From the NCBI RefSeq assembly GCF_029867415.1, contig NC_081186.1:107132455-107196454 (forward strand): a DNA stretch of 64,000 bases, written 5' to 3'. This stretch comes from Vicia villosa (Eukaryota; Streptophyta; Magnoliopsida; Fabales; Fabaceae). The notes beneath the pieces are model-generated. The model had not been told where the DNA came from. It saw only the letters and a list, made by a program, of their open reading frames with translations, and did no database searches. Shown here piece by piece: positions 36,063 to 49,823 of this stretch (the stretch's first letter is position 1; each line of letters opens with the position of its first letter). The translations under genes were made by a program, and so were the position numbers.

Positions 36063-36219
36063 GCGCTCGTTTTGAAAATAATAAAAATGCAGAAGCTATG
36101 GTTCGAACTCATGTGCAAATAACCTAACCCCTCAGTTTTTTATTAATCGAGGGATACAATTATCTGCACATGGGTTCGAACCATAGCTTCTTCATTTTTA
36201 TTATTTTCAAAACTAGCGC
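36063..36219. repeat. 60-bp-arm inverted repeat near the CACTA right end
   Basis: Left arm 36063-36122 and right arm 36160-36219 are nearly perfect complements. Both contain TGGTTCGAAC-type sequence and ATTATTTTCAAAAC or its complement. The 37-bp spacer contains a CTCAGTTTTTTATTAATCGAG subterminal motif. A transcript would fold into a long hairpin. Confidence 0.85.
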
Positions 36220-36385
36220 GTGACACATCTTGGTTTATCAATAAAATCGAAGGGTAAGATAGATGATTTTTTAATAATCGAGCGATAAAGTGGCAACTTC
36301 TCATGACTCCCTTCGTTACCTCTCTTCTGGAGGCGGGGTTAAATGCATTTTGCGTATGAGATAAAATGTGATTTTTGTAGTAGTG

Positions 36386-37594
36386 ATGTATATCCTATAG
36401 ATATTTGAAATGCCTCAAGACTCACTCAGATATATGTGGGTACTTAAATTGAGACCCTCAATCCATATTCTCTAAATATTGTGTCTGACAGTGCTCACAA
36501 TATGGTGTGAAACAAATATCATTCGATAGAATATGGTCAAGAGAATGTATGTATGACTCATTCCTCGTATTGCTCCCGAGTGTGATCATGGAACACACAA
36601 ATGGAAATTCTTTGTTGTAGTCGGTAACATACTGCCTCCCGGAGACACTTGGAAAATATTGGGGATTCATACCTAAAATTAGTTCAGTTGAAAATCAGTA
36701 ATATAAAGGTACAAGTACTATGAAATTAATAGTTGAGTTATATGTAAATTATGTGAAATAGACATTTGTTTCCTATTATTTTCAGGTCTTTCTCTGACTA
36801 GATTAATCTAACTTTAAGTAGAGGTAACCCAAATAAGACATACCCTAATTATCTCAAATTCTAAGAAGTAGTTAATGTTGACAACATCGACATAGGTCAC
36901 ACTTTTGTCCATAAATATCGTCTTTCTAACCAAAAAGAAAAAAGAAAAATATGTCTTTAATGCATATTGTCTATGTTAAGAGACATGTGCATCATGACCA
37001 ACATGATTAACAACGGAAATCAAATGGCTTAGTTAATTACATCAAACTAGAAACATCCATAAGCTGGTGTGTTGTCAAAGTAACATCAAACTAATTAACA
37101 TAAGTTTGTTGCTAATTTGACTTAATAGAAAAACACATTGGAAATATACCATATGGGGTATCTGGAATTAGATATTTGTATAAGGTATACAAATTTTAAA
37201 ATCCCTATAGTTTTTTCCAAAGTTCATATAAGACAAAATCTAATCTCTAAATTTACCAAACTAAAGTCTCAAACAAACTAGTAAGAAAAGGGATATAACA
37301 TTAACATTAGAGAATGTAATGTATTTTAATTAAAAATTAGGAAGAAATTGAATGTATCATAATCACAAGAAACAAGATGAGGACATGAAACGAATAAACT
37401 TATCGAATCATCTTCAAATATAAAGAATATGAATGACTAGAACTGATTAAGGAACTTAATTTGAATGAGAAAGTAGAAATTGATATATTTTGTCTAGTTC
37501 TCACATAAAGAGTGTTTCTTAAACTTATTGTGCCATTTGCTATTTTGATTTCAAATGATACTAAATGGGGAGGGAAAGACAGGTTATTTTACTA
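36386..37594. other. anonymous stretch
   Basis: No family recognised. A 70-codon minus frame at 36458-36670 with CEHCQTQYLENMD at its end is unplaced. The rest is AT-rich. Confidence 0.4.
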
Positions 37595-38475
37595 TGTCGT
37601 GAATTACGACAAAATTCAATATATATTTGTGAGGCAAAGAATAGTATCTACCAAAATAAATGGTATACTGCAATGATAATTCATACATAGATAATATAAC
37701 AGAATAAGGCGAGAAAAAGACGAAGTTTTGTTTACCCAGTTCGATTAAATGATCTACTCTGGGGAAAAGAGCAGCTTTCCAATTCACTATACTCAGAAAG
37801 TTGTTACAAGAGATTATAGATGAGTTACAAGAAAATTGTCTTCTCAATTCCCAAAGAACAAACCTTGTTTCCCAACCTCTCCAGCTCTCAATATATGAAT
37901 CACTCACACCCAAGGTATTTAGAAGTATTTTCCAATCCCCTTAGATAACTCCAAAGGTTTCCGAAAAACCTATGTCTTTCTAAGTTTTCCCTTGGAATTC
38001 CCTAAACCCTTGTTCTCACTTGTTGCTATAAGCTCTAAGATTGTCTCACTATAATAACATAAGAGATATATATTTATAATAGCCAAAATCCAACAAAGCC
38101 ATAGCAAATCCTAAAACATATCTCCTTAATTGTTAGAATAAAATATATTATTATAATCTTATAATATCTCTTAGACTATTATAAATATATATATATATAT
38201 CTTATAATATATTTTAGAATATCATAAATAAATATCTTATAATATCTTTTAGAATATTATAAATATCTTATAATATTTTTTTATATTAATTTATATGATC
38301 TCCAAATTAATACAAAGTATTCTAACATTAATGAATGGATCAATGAATCGAACTGATCAAGTTCGATACCCATGAACCGCTAAGACCACATTATTTTTTA
38401 CTTTCTGAATTCTGGAAATCTCAAAATATATTTTCTTTCTCTTCATCAACAAAGGTTTTAAGGCATATTCCAACA
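37595..38475 (-). repeat. copia 3' LTR (881 bp)
   Basis: Direct repeat of 40390-41390; both carry CCCAGTTCGAT, TTGTTACA and a final CATATTCCAACA. It contains (AT)8 at 38185-38200 where the other LTR has (AT)66. Confidence 0.85.
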
Positions 38476-38793
38476 ATATACACCTTGGCTTTAAACCGTG
38501 TTAATACCAATTTAATCATCAACAACATTGCTACTCTCTACCATGTTGAAACACTAATCAATAACCTTGATCAAATTCAAACAACCCTTGAATCTTGATC
38601 TTGCCACTTGCGTCCACTTTTTTCCAATTACCATTTTCTTCCTATGTAATTTAAAAAGCATACAAGTATGATTTTTCAACCACTCTTGACTCCACCTGTT
38701 TTCAAATGTCTTCTTGAAGGTTTTTCTTCTTTTATTTTGCAGTCTTTCAGCCTCATTAAAAACATAATATCCAAGGCTAGTCTAATTGTCCCT

Positions 38794-40331
38794 TTAAGAT
38801 GCTACAATAACCCTCCTTACCTTATCACGAGTCAAATGATAATCAGAGATCTCTGTAGTTGTTTCTTCACTACAACTTGTATCCATAATAGAAAACTCCA
38901 CCTCAAATTGAGTTTTCTCCGTTATAGTTTTTACCAGGTTTTTCCCTTGGTTTTCACTATTCTCCCTCTTAAAAATTTCTCTACCAACCAAGTAAGTTGT
39001 TTTAACCTCAGATTTTCCCCAAAAACTCAATAATAACTCGGCGGTTTTTATTCCTTGATTTCTGTAAAATTCATTATACTCCTCTGAAACTTTCTCAAGG
39101 CATTCATAACACCTTAAACTCAAATCTCATTGTTCTTCCTTGTCATGAAATCCTCCACTAGTTAACGATGAATTAATAACAACATTTGAACCTTCTAAAA
39201 TATATAGACCACATATGTTAGACTCTTTGGCAATAATCAATTCATCATGCAAAATCTTCAACACTCCATGTTCAACTCTAGTGCAATAGCCTAGATCATC
39301 AAACATACTTATAGATACAAAATTTCTCTTGAATTCTGGAACGTACCTCATATTGTGAATAAGAAGTTCACGATCATCAAACATTTTAAGTTTGACTGTA
39401 CCAATACCATGAACCTTACAAGCCTTATTATCACCAAGGCGAACAACTCCACCTTGTACCATCTTCAAAGTTTCAAAGTATTATATACTTGGACACATGT
39501 GATAAGAGCAACCTGAGTCAATGATCCAACTATATTCAGTTTCCAAACTCGATACTACTATTACATCGACATCCTCATAACTTTCCTCACTGAAGGCAAC
39601 TGTAGCTTGAACAGAATCTCCATTGATCTTTCTCTTAGGACAATCTCTTTTAAAGTGATCGATTTTCTGAAAATTAAAATATTTTACCTTTGACTTGTCA
39701 TACCTATTTGATTTGGACATTCCTTTACGCTCACCTCCTCCTCTTGACACATTTAAGCCTTCACCACTATCTCCAAATCTTGCGACTTTGAAAATTAATT
39801 GGATTTCACCGCCTTCTGGACTTCATCCAAAGTAATAGTACCTTTCTTACCATAAAGAAGGGCATCCTTAAAGTGCTCAAAGGATCTGGGTAATGAACTC
39901 AACAGGAGCAAAGCCTTGTCCTCATCATCAATCTTCACTTCAATATTCTCAAGATCATCGATAATCTTGTGAAATTCTGTAAGTTGTTCCACTATGGATT
40001 TGTACTCCACCATTCAAAATGAATAGATTTATTGTTTCAGATACAACCTATGAGCCAAAGACTTAGTCATATACAATGATTCAAATTTTTCCCACATAGA
40101 AACCGCAGTTTGCTCCCTGGAGACTTCTCTTAGAAATTTATCCCCGAGGCACAAGATAATGGCACTCCCGGCCTTATCCACCATCTCGGTCTTCTGTATC
40201 TGTGTAAGCCCTGCAGGCATCAATGCTTCATTCTTCAAAGCATCGATACATTTCTCTTGAATTAAAATTGCTTGCATCTTAATTTTCCACAACCTGAAGT
40301 CGTTGTTACAAAAAATTTCTCGATCTCCCAT
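38794..40331 (-). pseudogene. copia gag-protease-integrase remnant
   Basis: Minus-strand pieces run in order. 40331-40029 is gag N-terminus (MGDREIF...LWKIKMQAIL, MWEKFESLYMTKSL). 40013-39795 is gag C-terminus (LLLSSLPRSFEHFKDAL). 39750-39481 has a zinc knuckle with its first Cys residues lost (YFNFQK...HFKRDC) and the protease DSG motif (WIIDSGCSYHM). 39468-39127 is the GAG-pre-integrase start (VHGIGTVKLKMFD, GLYILEG). 39123-38794 joins integrase scraps (YNEFYRNQGI, SFWGKSEVKTTYLV) to a stretch usually found before reverse transcriptase (SDYHLTRDKVRR). The catalytic integrase core and all polymerase are deleted, and stops separate the pieces. Confidence 0.75.
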
Positions 40332-40389
40332 CTAACCATGGTGCTTACTTCTAAACAATACCTCTTTGCTCCATGCTCACTGCACCACT

Positions 40390-41390
<1,001 letters not shown>

Positions 41391-42196
41391 TATTTAAAAA
41401 AGGTGCGTCTAAATATTGATATTTTTATAGGGTTTCTAGATAAAAATACCTAGACATGCCCAATTTTACATTTAATGTGCTTTGGGGTGTTGTATTATGT
41501 GTGCGTTTGAATTTTATAATCCGGATGGTGCGAGATGAGTATTTTCATAAATTCATAAGGTGTGGGAGATATACTTTAAAAAAAACAACACATGCCACAA
41601 TTTAAATTATTCTTCCATGTTACTTTTCTCCCTAGCAATGATACTTCAAATCAAAGGCGTGTTTAATATCTTATATGTATCAGTGTCTGATATTCGCACA
41701 ACACTAACACATGTGATCACATTCAATTTATTTATTTTTTCAAATTATTATCAGTGTTCAACATTGTGTTCAGCATCCATGTAAGTGGATTTTGATCTTT
41801 CATAAAAATTGTTATATAAGAGCATTGTTGGAATAGGGATTTTTGTTTGCATTTACAAGTCGCATTCTGCCTAATTACAACAGTTCATATATGTTCTTAA
41901 GATTGTGCAACAAAAAAATCATTAAGATATTTTATATCTATGACTAAAAAAAGTTTCACAAAATAACAAAAAAATAAAATAGAAAACAAAACAAAATACA
42001 TAATTCTGAAACATCTACAAATCTTTGTCCTATAACTAAGATACCACTAAAAACTTACCTGTACATGTCCCTAATCTATAACTTCAAACTTTAAAGAGAA
42101 AAAATGTATATGCCAACTTACACAAATTGTCACAAAAAGTGGCACAAAACCAATTTTCCACTAAACATAAACCATGTTTGAAATTTCACCTAACAG
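41391..42196. other. 3' flank of the receptor kinase gene
   Basis: AT-rich, no further gene. It should contain the 3' UTR of the kinase gene (stop codon at 42197-42199), but no clear polyadenylation signal could be singled out. Confidence 0.4.
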
Positions 42197-45029
42197 TTAG
42201 GAAACACCTAAGTCAAAAGTATCTTTACTTCCAAAAGTATCTGTTCCATGTTTCCTCCTTGGTTCTTCATTATCATCATACCCTTGAAAAGAATCTCCAT
42301 ATTCATCATCTTCAAAAGAAGGCAAGACCTCTATTGTTCTTGCTTCTTGAACATGATCAACCTCACTTGCTTTAATCTCTTCTATTCTTCTAGTTGCTTC
42401 CATCATATCTAATCTCTTTTGAGGATTACTTTCGGTACACGCTGCACCAATGTAAACAAGTTGTTTTATATCGTCTAACGAATTTCTTTTACTCGCGATT
42501 TCAGGATCAAGTAGTTCAAACTCCCTTCCTTCGGAAACCGCTGATGCCACCCATTGTACTAGATCGGTTCCGCCTTTACCATTGCTAAGATATTGTGAAG
42601 GATATTTTCCAGTGATTATTTCGAGTATGACTACGCCGAGACAGTATACGTCACAACGAGGCGAAATTTGATTGTGTTGTGAGGCTTCTGGTGCTCTATA
42701 AGCAAATAATGTGTTTGCAAAATTTGAAGGGTTTACTAGATGGATGAAACCATAGTCCATAAGTAATGGTTCATAATCTGGTCCAAGTAGAACATTGCTT
42801 GATTTGAGATTTCCATGTGGTAGATCACAAGAAGAGAGTTTTGTATGAAGATATTGCATTCCTTTTGCAATTCCTTGTACAATTTTTAAACGTGTGTTCC
42901 AATCTAGTTCTGTATGAGATGGTCCTTTATCACCTGCAATTAGTACATATTACATAAGATTCTATAAAACGCGCTAATAGCAAAAGCGTTAATCATAGTC
43001 GTCTAAATTTTTTGGAGGTTCTGTATAGGTTATCCGAAGTTTAACCATAACAAAACAATTAGAGGTCATATTTAACAATGATTTAACTGTGACAATTTTT
43101 TATGAGACCCTATTTAACCACAGTTTTACTATTAAAAATTTTGAGCTTTATGCGGTATGTCGCCTAGCACGCTCTCAAAAACAGCACTGGCGTTTATCAT
43201 ATAACCTCATATTTATACGCTATAAACTATTTTCATAAGCTATTGTAGAGATATGAAAATAATTTATAGACATGTCATAAATAATCTACTAAGCACATAT
43301 AGATAGAAAGACACCAAATATGACATGTCGATGTTGATAGTATATTTAAAAGATGAATAATTTGAATGTAATCGCATGTGTTTATGTCATGTCTGTATCA
43401 GACACTGGCACGTGTTAGACACGAGACACACTTTTGTTCAGAGATGTCAATGCTACAAAGTAAATTGGCATGTGTCGAGTGATGTCAGTGTCATACATTG
43501 ACATATACCAGACACTATATACACTTTTGTTTAGAGATGTCGGTGTTAAATAGTAAACAATTAAAGCTTATTATGAAAATCTTACCATGCAGCAAATAGA
43601 GTAGACTTCCTCTAGGAACATACTCAGAGATAACCAACTTCTCATCTTTTCTATAATGATAAGCCAAAGGTGTCAAAAGATTCCAATGGTGTAACCTTGA
43701 TAGAATTTTCATCTCAGCTTCAAAACCATCTTTTCCCAAAGAATTCAACTCTCTAGTCCTTTTCACAACCACAGCAACACCATTAGACATAACAGCTTTA
43801 TAAGAAGATCCAAACCCTCCATTTCCAAGAACCTCAGCAGAAGCTTTCATCAAATCAGGCATACCAAACACACCCTTCTCCTCATTCATCATCACAAGCT
43901 CACCTATCCCTCTACTTCCATGTGATGAACTCCTTCTACTACTAGATGATGCTTTTTTCATCGAACCTGTATCTCTTTTCACATGACTATTACTAATATC
44001 ATTACTACAAATACTATTACTACTCACTTGAACCTCAAAACTTCCACCACAATCATTCACACTTTCCTGTCCATTTTTCTCGCCGATTTCGCTCGATTTG
44101 TCCTTCTCTTTCTTTTTTCTTGCTCTCACAATCAAAAATATAGCCAGTGCAATTAGTGCTGCACATGTCACAACAATACCAATAATCTGCAATGATCTAT
44201 GCTTACTCTGATCTGGCACACTCACATAAACATGATTGCTATTAGTGTTGTTGAGTTGTGTAATATTATTAATATCTTGTGCATTAACAGGTTTTGGTTT
44301 TGGTTTTTTCTGCATCGTTGTTTGTCCACATATTGTACCGAATTTCTCGCCGCATAAACCAGCATTACCTAAGAAAGAACTCTCATTGAATCTCAACAAA
44401 CTTTCTGGAACTTCACCTTCCAAATTATTGTTTGAAGCATTAAATATCACCAATGCAGGATTATTCAAATTCGGAATGGTACCGCTAAACTGATTATTTT
44501 CAAGATGTAATTCGACGAGTGAAGGAACCTCGGCCAATGATAAAGGAACCTCACCTGTGAATTCATTATCAGATAAATAAACTTTCTTCAATGAATTCAT
44601 TCTTAGAAAATATTCCTTAGGAATATGTCCTGAGAATTTGTTTCTCGACAAATATATCGCTTTTAGGTAACCGATTCGATTCAATTCTGGTATCGAACCT
44701 TCGAAAGAATTATCATTAAGACTAATAGTTCTTAGACCTCTGAGTTCAAGCAATGCATCAACATCAATTTTTCCGAATAGTCCCATTCCACCGAGGCGAA
44801 GACCGGTTACTAACCCGTTGTAACATATTACGCCTTCCCATTGTTCGTCTTCGGCGCAAGGCAAAGTGTTGGCAATCCAATTATTAAGAGCAACAGAATT
44901 GGTGAAAGAGTTTTTTAGACTCAATAATGCTTCTGCTTCTGTCATGGAACTTGTAATGGAAAATTTGATGATGATATTGAAGATCAAGATGAAGAATGAT
45001 GGATGGAGGATTGTTGGAGCTATGGCCAT
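42197..45029 (-). CDS. pollen receptor-like LRR kinase (LRR-III, PRK3-like), two exons
   Basis: Exon 1 is 45029-43586 and exon 2 is 42933-42197. The intron (donor GTAAGATT, acceptor ATTGCAG) splits a Gly codon, and the joined frame is 726 residues. Signal peptide is about 1-28, LRR N-terminal domain about 30-69, five to six LRRs about 73-215 and a juxtamembrane Lys/Pro-Asn linker. The transmembrane helix is about 281-302 (IIGIVVTCAALIALAIFLIV), followed by a Ser-rich basic segment and a kinase domain about 395-680. The P-loop GNGGFGSSYK and Lys423 are present. The HRD motif is HGN (521-523) and DFG is DYG (541-543), so catalysis is doubtful, as in many LRR-III receptors. The C-terminal tail is acidic. 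Family members sit in the pollen-tube plasma membrane, bind LURE/STIG-type signals and recruit RopGEFs; pollen expression here is inferred. This is the only clear host gene in the window. Confidence 0.93.
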
Positions 45030-46144
45030 GATTTTGATGAAATTTTGGTGATTATGATGAAGGTAACAATGGAATGTGGTTGTGGTTTTTTTTTGGTCAT
45101 TGGTAAATTTGTGCTATTTTTTTGTTTTTGTTTTTTTTGTTAAGTTTTTTTGTGACCCTTTGCATGCATGCATGCATGAGGTGTGGTTTCTCTTGTGATA
45201 GTGAAAATTAAGATAGCCTCACAATGAGAGAACCCTTGGTTTTTGGGGGAGAGAGAATTGGATTTTGAGGTTGAACAAGTTAATAGGAATTAAAGATTGT
45301 TATAATCGTTTGGTGATAATTTAATTATAATATATTATGTATGCATTTAACTAGTTTTGCATATTTATATTTATGTATCAATTATCATATTCAAAATAAG
45401 CAAAGAGCCATGGACCAAAATTAAATTCATTTTATAAATTTATTTTAAATTATATTTCTTAGGCATCCACATATTGTTGAAGAATTGGGTCGCGAGAGTA
45501 TGCTTCTTTTAATATTTCAAATTCGAATTCCTTTAAATAATAATAATTTATATATTGAATTAAATTCTAAGTCTAGCCTTTAATTGGGGCCTCAAAAGTA
45601 AACAGTGAATTGATTCTCTAAATTACTCGGTTCTAATTAATTAAAATAAAATAAAAATTATTTTAAATTATGATCAAATATATTTACTTAATTTTATCTT
45701 TAATCAATCATCTATGTTGTAATTACTATGCTTGAATGTATTTTTTAATAGAAGTCTTATGAACTATTTAATATAATTACCTCACAAAAATAGCAATTGA
45801 AAAAAATTAAAAGAAACCTATATATCATTGAAAAAGGTGTAAACTTGATCGCATACATTGGGGGAGAATATGAATTTGAATGCTCTAGAAGAGTGGTCGA
45901 ATAGAATGTTCCTAAAAAGATCAATTTAAAAAATATTGGATTTTCAAAATTGGAGTTTTATAAAATTGTTCGGCGTAGCAGAATTTCGTACAATATATGT
46001 GATTGGAATGATTGTGTCGTATACATTTATACTCAAAAACAAAATGAACGAAAGATGAACAAGACAAAAAACAATACCTCAATTAAAATATATTTATTTT
46101 ACATGTGATTTGTAAATCGAAGTTACTCGATTGATTAAGAAATC
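45030..46144. other. upstream region of the receptor kinase gene
   Basis: The 5' flank has a CATGCATGCATGCATGA run (45162-45178) of RY-type CATGCATG repeats and an AT-rich remainder. No other gene is visible. A TATA box could not be chosen with confidence. Confidence 0.4.
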
Positions 46145-48078
46145 TGTTGGATAAAGATTTGTTCAACCCCTTAAATGGTTTTGATGATAACAAAGTATTT
46201 AAAGAACAATAGGGTTTTGCTAATAGTTGTTCAAGTGTTCTTAATCAAAAGACATTAACCTTTAAATAAATAAAAATAAACACCTTGAAGAATCATCAAG
46301 AGAGATGCAAAGCTCTTTTGAGTCAGAAGGATCAAAACCAATATTTCATGCTCTGGAGAAGTCGGACTCAAGTCTCTTACATGTTGTGCTAAAGCTTAAT
46401 TGGAAATCTAAAGACCAACAATATCTGAAGTTTGGAGTCATTTGAAGCAAGTAGGCATTGTCATAGGAAATGACTCTGTAACTTCTGAACAAGCCTCATC
46501 AACGGTTTTGAAATCTCTGCTTCAAAGGATTATTGTCTATATCAAGTCAACAATGCTAAAAGGAATTCATCCAGACTAGTTATGATCAAGACTCTAATAA
46601 AGGCAAGCTCATACTAGGTTCTGAAGGCATACTTTAACTTTTGATCAAGCTTTAACTAATTCTATAAGAATTCTCTTATTCAGATAAGTATAGAAGATAA
46701 CAATGTCTCTACTCAAGATTCAACAAACGTCTACAAGAAGTCTCCTGTCAAAAGTTATCTTAAAAGGATCTCGTGACAAACGTACAAGTACTTTATGTCT
46801 ATTTAAGAAAGTAACGTTGTCAGGATCCCATCTCTTTAGTTGTTCTACTAACTCTACTTTGCTCTTCTCAACGTCTTTATGCTAGTTGTGATTAGACTTC
46901 ACTTTACGTGTTCTAGCTAAAGACTTACAAGTGCTACTTGTACTTTGGAAATATCAACCTTCAACGGCTACTTACACTGTGAGTAGTTTCAATCCTTAAC
47001 CACTACTTGTATTGTAAGTGGTTTCAATCTTCAACGGATCTACTTTTAGGTTCTATGAATGAAGAAGAAAATTGAAGAAGAAGACATGCGTGTGTAAGAC
47101 TGTATACACAAGAATTTGATACTATAACACACCATCAGAGTTGAGAGATAAAATGTGTCACGCAGAGAGCACAATTTAGAGTAACACACAAAAGAAGAAG
47201 AAATCTAACCAGAAAGGATTATTGTGTGTTAAGAGAGTAGAGCAAGACATATTCACATGTAACTAAGAGAGTTAAAAGAAAGAACATGTGAATATGATCT
47301 GCATATCAACAGAACATCAAGGCATAACAAATGAAGACTATTTGTGCGAAGAAGAAGAAGAGAAAAAGAATGATGAAAGCATTCTACTACACTTGAGAGC
47401 TACTCAACTTATAGCATGATCCAAGTGTAAAACCTTTGTGAATATGCTTATCCCGGAGCAAACAATCTAACGCAAATGTTAACAGATTCTCTTGATAAGA
47501 GAATTTGGAATCTAGCATTCATGCTAGAGCATGAGTATTTTTTCAGTTTGATTGAGCAAGAATTCTTGAACTGATGTTTAGGCAAGGAATTTTGTTGTTC
47601 AAGGACTTGAGCAGAAGTCCTAAACAGGTTGTTTGAGCAAGGAAGTCTTGATCAGGTAGATTGAGCAGAATTTTCAAACAGCTGGTTTGGGCAAGGAAAT
47701 CTCGATCAGTGAAATTGAGCAGAAGTCTTGGATAGTGATGTTTCGGCATGAAGTCTCTTGCTTGAGGGCTTAAGCAGAAATTCTTGAACATGTAATTTCG
47801 GTATAGAAGTTTTTTGCCTGCGTGCTTGAGCAATGAAGTCTCTTTCTAGTTTGATTGAGCAAATTGTAATCTGAATTATTATAGTAAAAATTTCTTGTGC
47901 TAAAAGGGGACTGAACTACTCTCAGTTTTGGAGGAACCAAATTATATTGTGTGTCTCTTTATTTACTTCTGCATTTAATTATTTTGTTATGCACAAAACT
48001 CTGAAGTCAGACTCTGGTCTGACTTAGTTCTTCTTGATACAAAGTTTGATATTATCTACTCAGTTCTAAGTTAAAATT
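46145..48078 (+). repeat. SIRE-like copia LTR fragment
   Basis: Starts TGTTGGATAAAG with TTTTGATGATAACAAAGT shortly after, as in SIRE/Maximus LTRs. Ends with phrases typical of their 3' part (GGGACTGAACTACTCTC, GAGGAACCAAATTATAT, CTCTGAAGTCAGACTC). Between 47550 and 47860 a phrase like GATTGAGCAGAAGTCTTG recurs about every 50-60 bp. The terminal CA end is missing; the piece stops where the next copia LTR begins. Open frames over it are artefacts. Confidence 0.5.
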
Positions 48079-48860
48079 CGGGCGTTTAGATTACAGATAT
48101 CCTAAAGGATGTAAAGACAACTTTTTCCAAACACACACATTGACAAGGTATAAAAGTGTTGTGCATAAACTTTAAAGAACATAAGTAATTGTTCACTCAA
48201 TTAGGTATCAACAATACCTACTCTAGGGGCTATCAAGTCAGGGATAAGTCTATTATGATAGTATCAATTCAAATTACTATACAAACAACCTCCTGTTCAC
48301 ACATAAACAACCTTGGGTTTACTGACTTCTCACTTAATCACTACCCGTGATAACTTCTACCTAAGACTCACCTAGGTATGAGGCCCTCCTCAAATCCCCC
48401 TCAAAACAATTATAAATAAGTTCCACAAAATAATAGTTTTCATGCTTGCTATTTATATCAATCTTCTAGACTAGATTTGGGCTTCAAATCGCTGCAAGAC
48501 ACTCCAGAAAATCTTCCACAATCTTCTCCATGAAGATAGGGCTAGAAATATTAGATTCCTAAATATTCTCCATCTTTAGTAACTAATCAAATATCTTGAA
48601 AACAGAGACAATATCTTATCCCTTAAATCAAGCACCATATTGGATTGCATAATATTGCAAAATATTTTGCACCTGTACATCAACCAACTTCAACAGATCC
48701 AGTTGTACCATAACATACGCGATGTCAAATGGAACCTGCATAGGACACCTTTCTTGACATCTTCTTCAGTTGAAGTGAATGGAACATTTTGTTCAACATG
48801 TTCCTATAAGTTAGTTTCACCAAACATAATGCCATCAAAATACATAAACAACTTATCAAT
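48079..48860 (-). repeat. probable 3' LTR of the copia element
   Basis: Shares TTAGATTACAGATATCCTAAAGG with the 5' LTR (CAGATTACAAATGTCGTAAAGG at 56620). It also shares long blocks with the split solo LTR at 11197/23149. The right limit is uncertain; 48861-49260 is non-coding copia 3' sequence. Confidence 0.55.
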
Positions 48861-49823
48861 CCAGTGTCTGAAAATAAATCAAACACACAAACAATTCTCA
48901 TCCCTGTAGAGAATACACATCAGCAGTTCCACGATTAGTGATGCAACAGAAAAGAACAAACATGCAACACATGTTAGTTGTCCAGTGGAATCTTCACACA
49001 CTAGTTGAGAGATATACTTTCCCAACCAGCCAGTATGATGTCAAAACAATGTGTCTAACATCCCTACTCAAATGCTAATCCAGCTCTTCTTCAACATGTA
49101 AAGGATCTGCCCTTTTTTAGCATATATGTACAATGCTAAACACATCCTGGGACAACACCATCAAGTTGCACTGAAATTCCAAGATCAAACGGATACCCTT
49201 GATGATAACAGGATATTTGAACCCTTACTGAAGTTGCTCTTGTCTCGTTGGGAGAGAGACAATGACATGTACTTTCTGCTTTCCCTTTAGTGATTAATTG
49301 TTGCTCAGTCAATAATTGTTATAATTCCTCACACAGACAAACGCCCAGTTTGCTTCTTAATTGTTCAAATTGAACTGCATCCAAAGCCTTCGTAAAAATA
49401 TTAGCAAGTTGATTTTTTCGTTTTTACATGCTCAAGATTTATGACTTTGTCTTCAATAAGGTCTCTAATGAAATGATGCCTGATGTCAATGTGTTTAGTT
49501 ATACTGTTTTGAATAGGATTCTTGGAGATATTTATAGTACTCGGATTATCGAAGAACAATGTCATAACATCTTGTGTGATATTGTATTCTGACAATATTT
49601 GCTTCATCCACACAAGTTGAGAGCAACTGCTACCTGTTGCTATATACTCAACTTCAACTATAGAAAGAGATACACAATTATGCTTCTTGCTGAACCATGT
49701 AATCAAATTGTTTTCTAGAAAGAAACGTCCACCAGAGGTACTCGTTCTGTCATCAGCACATCCAGCCCAATTAGCATCGCAATAACCCAATAACTTAGTG
49801 TTTGAGTTATGTGAGTATAGTAT

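Larger units (their letters stand above)
32814..36385. mobile_element. CACTA-like element, non-autonomous
   Basis: The left end reads CACTACTATAAATAATAAAT and the right end, complemented, CACTACTACAAAAATCAC. Multiple subterminal copies of a CTCGGTTTTT...AACCGAGG-type inverted motif occur near 32921, 34970, 35380, 35420, 36030, 36130, 36230 and 36270, which is typical of CACTA ends. The 3-bp flanks (AGG left, ATG right) do not match perfectly. No TNP2-like transposase is visible. Without the internal solo LTR the element is about 2 kb. Confidence 0.6.

Noticed and set aside
36458..36670. 70-codon minus frame with a Cys/His cluster
   Set aside because: The Cys spacing fits no zinc-finger family I know; too short to support.
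47543..47833. 96-codon minus frame with repeated LPDQDFLAQTTCL phrases
   Set aside because: Read-through of a 50-60-bp repeat in a SIRE-like LTR.
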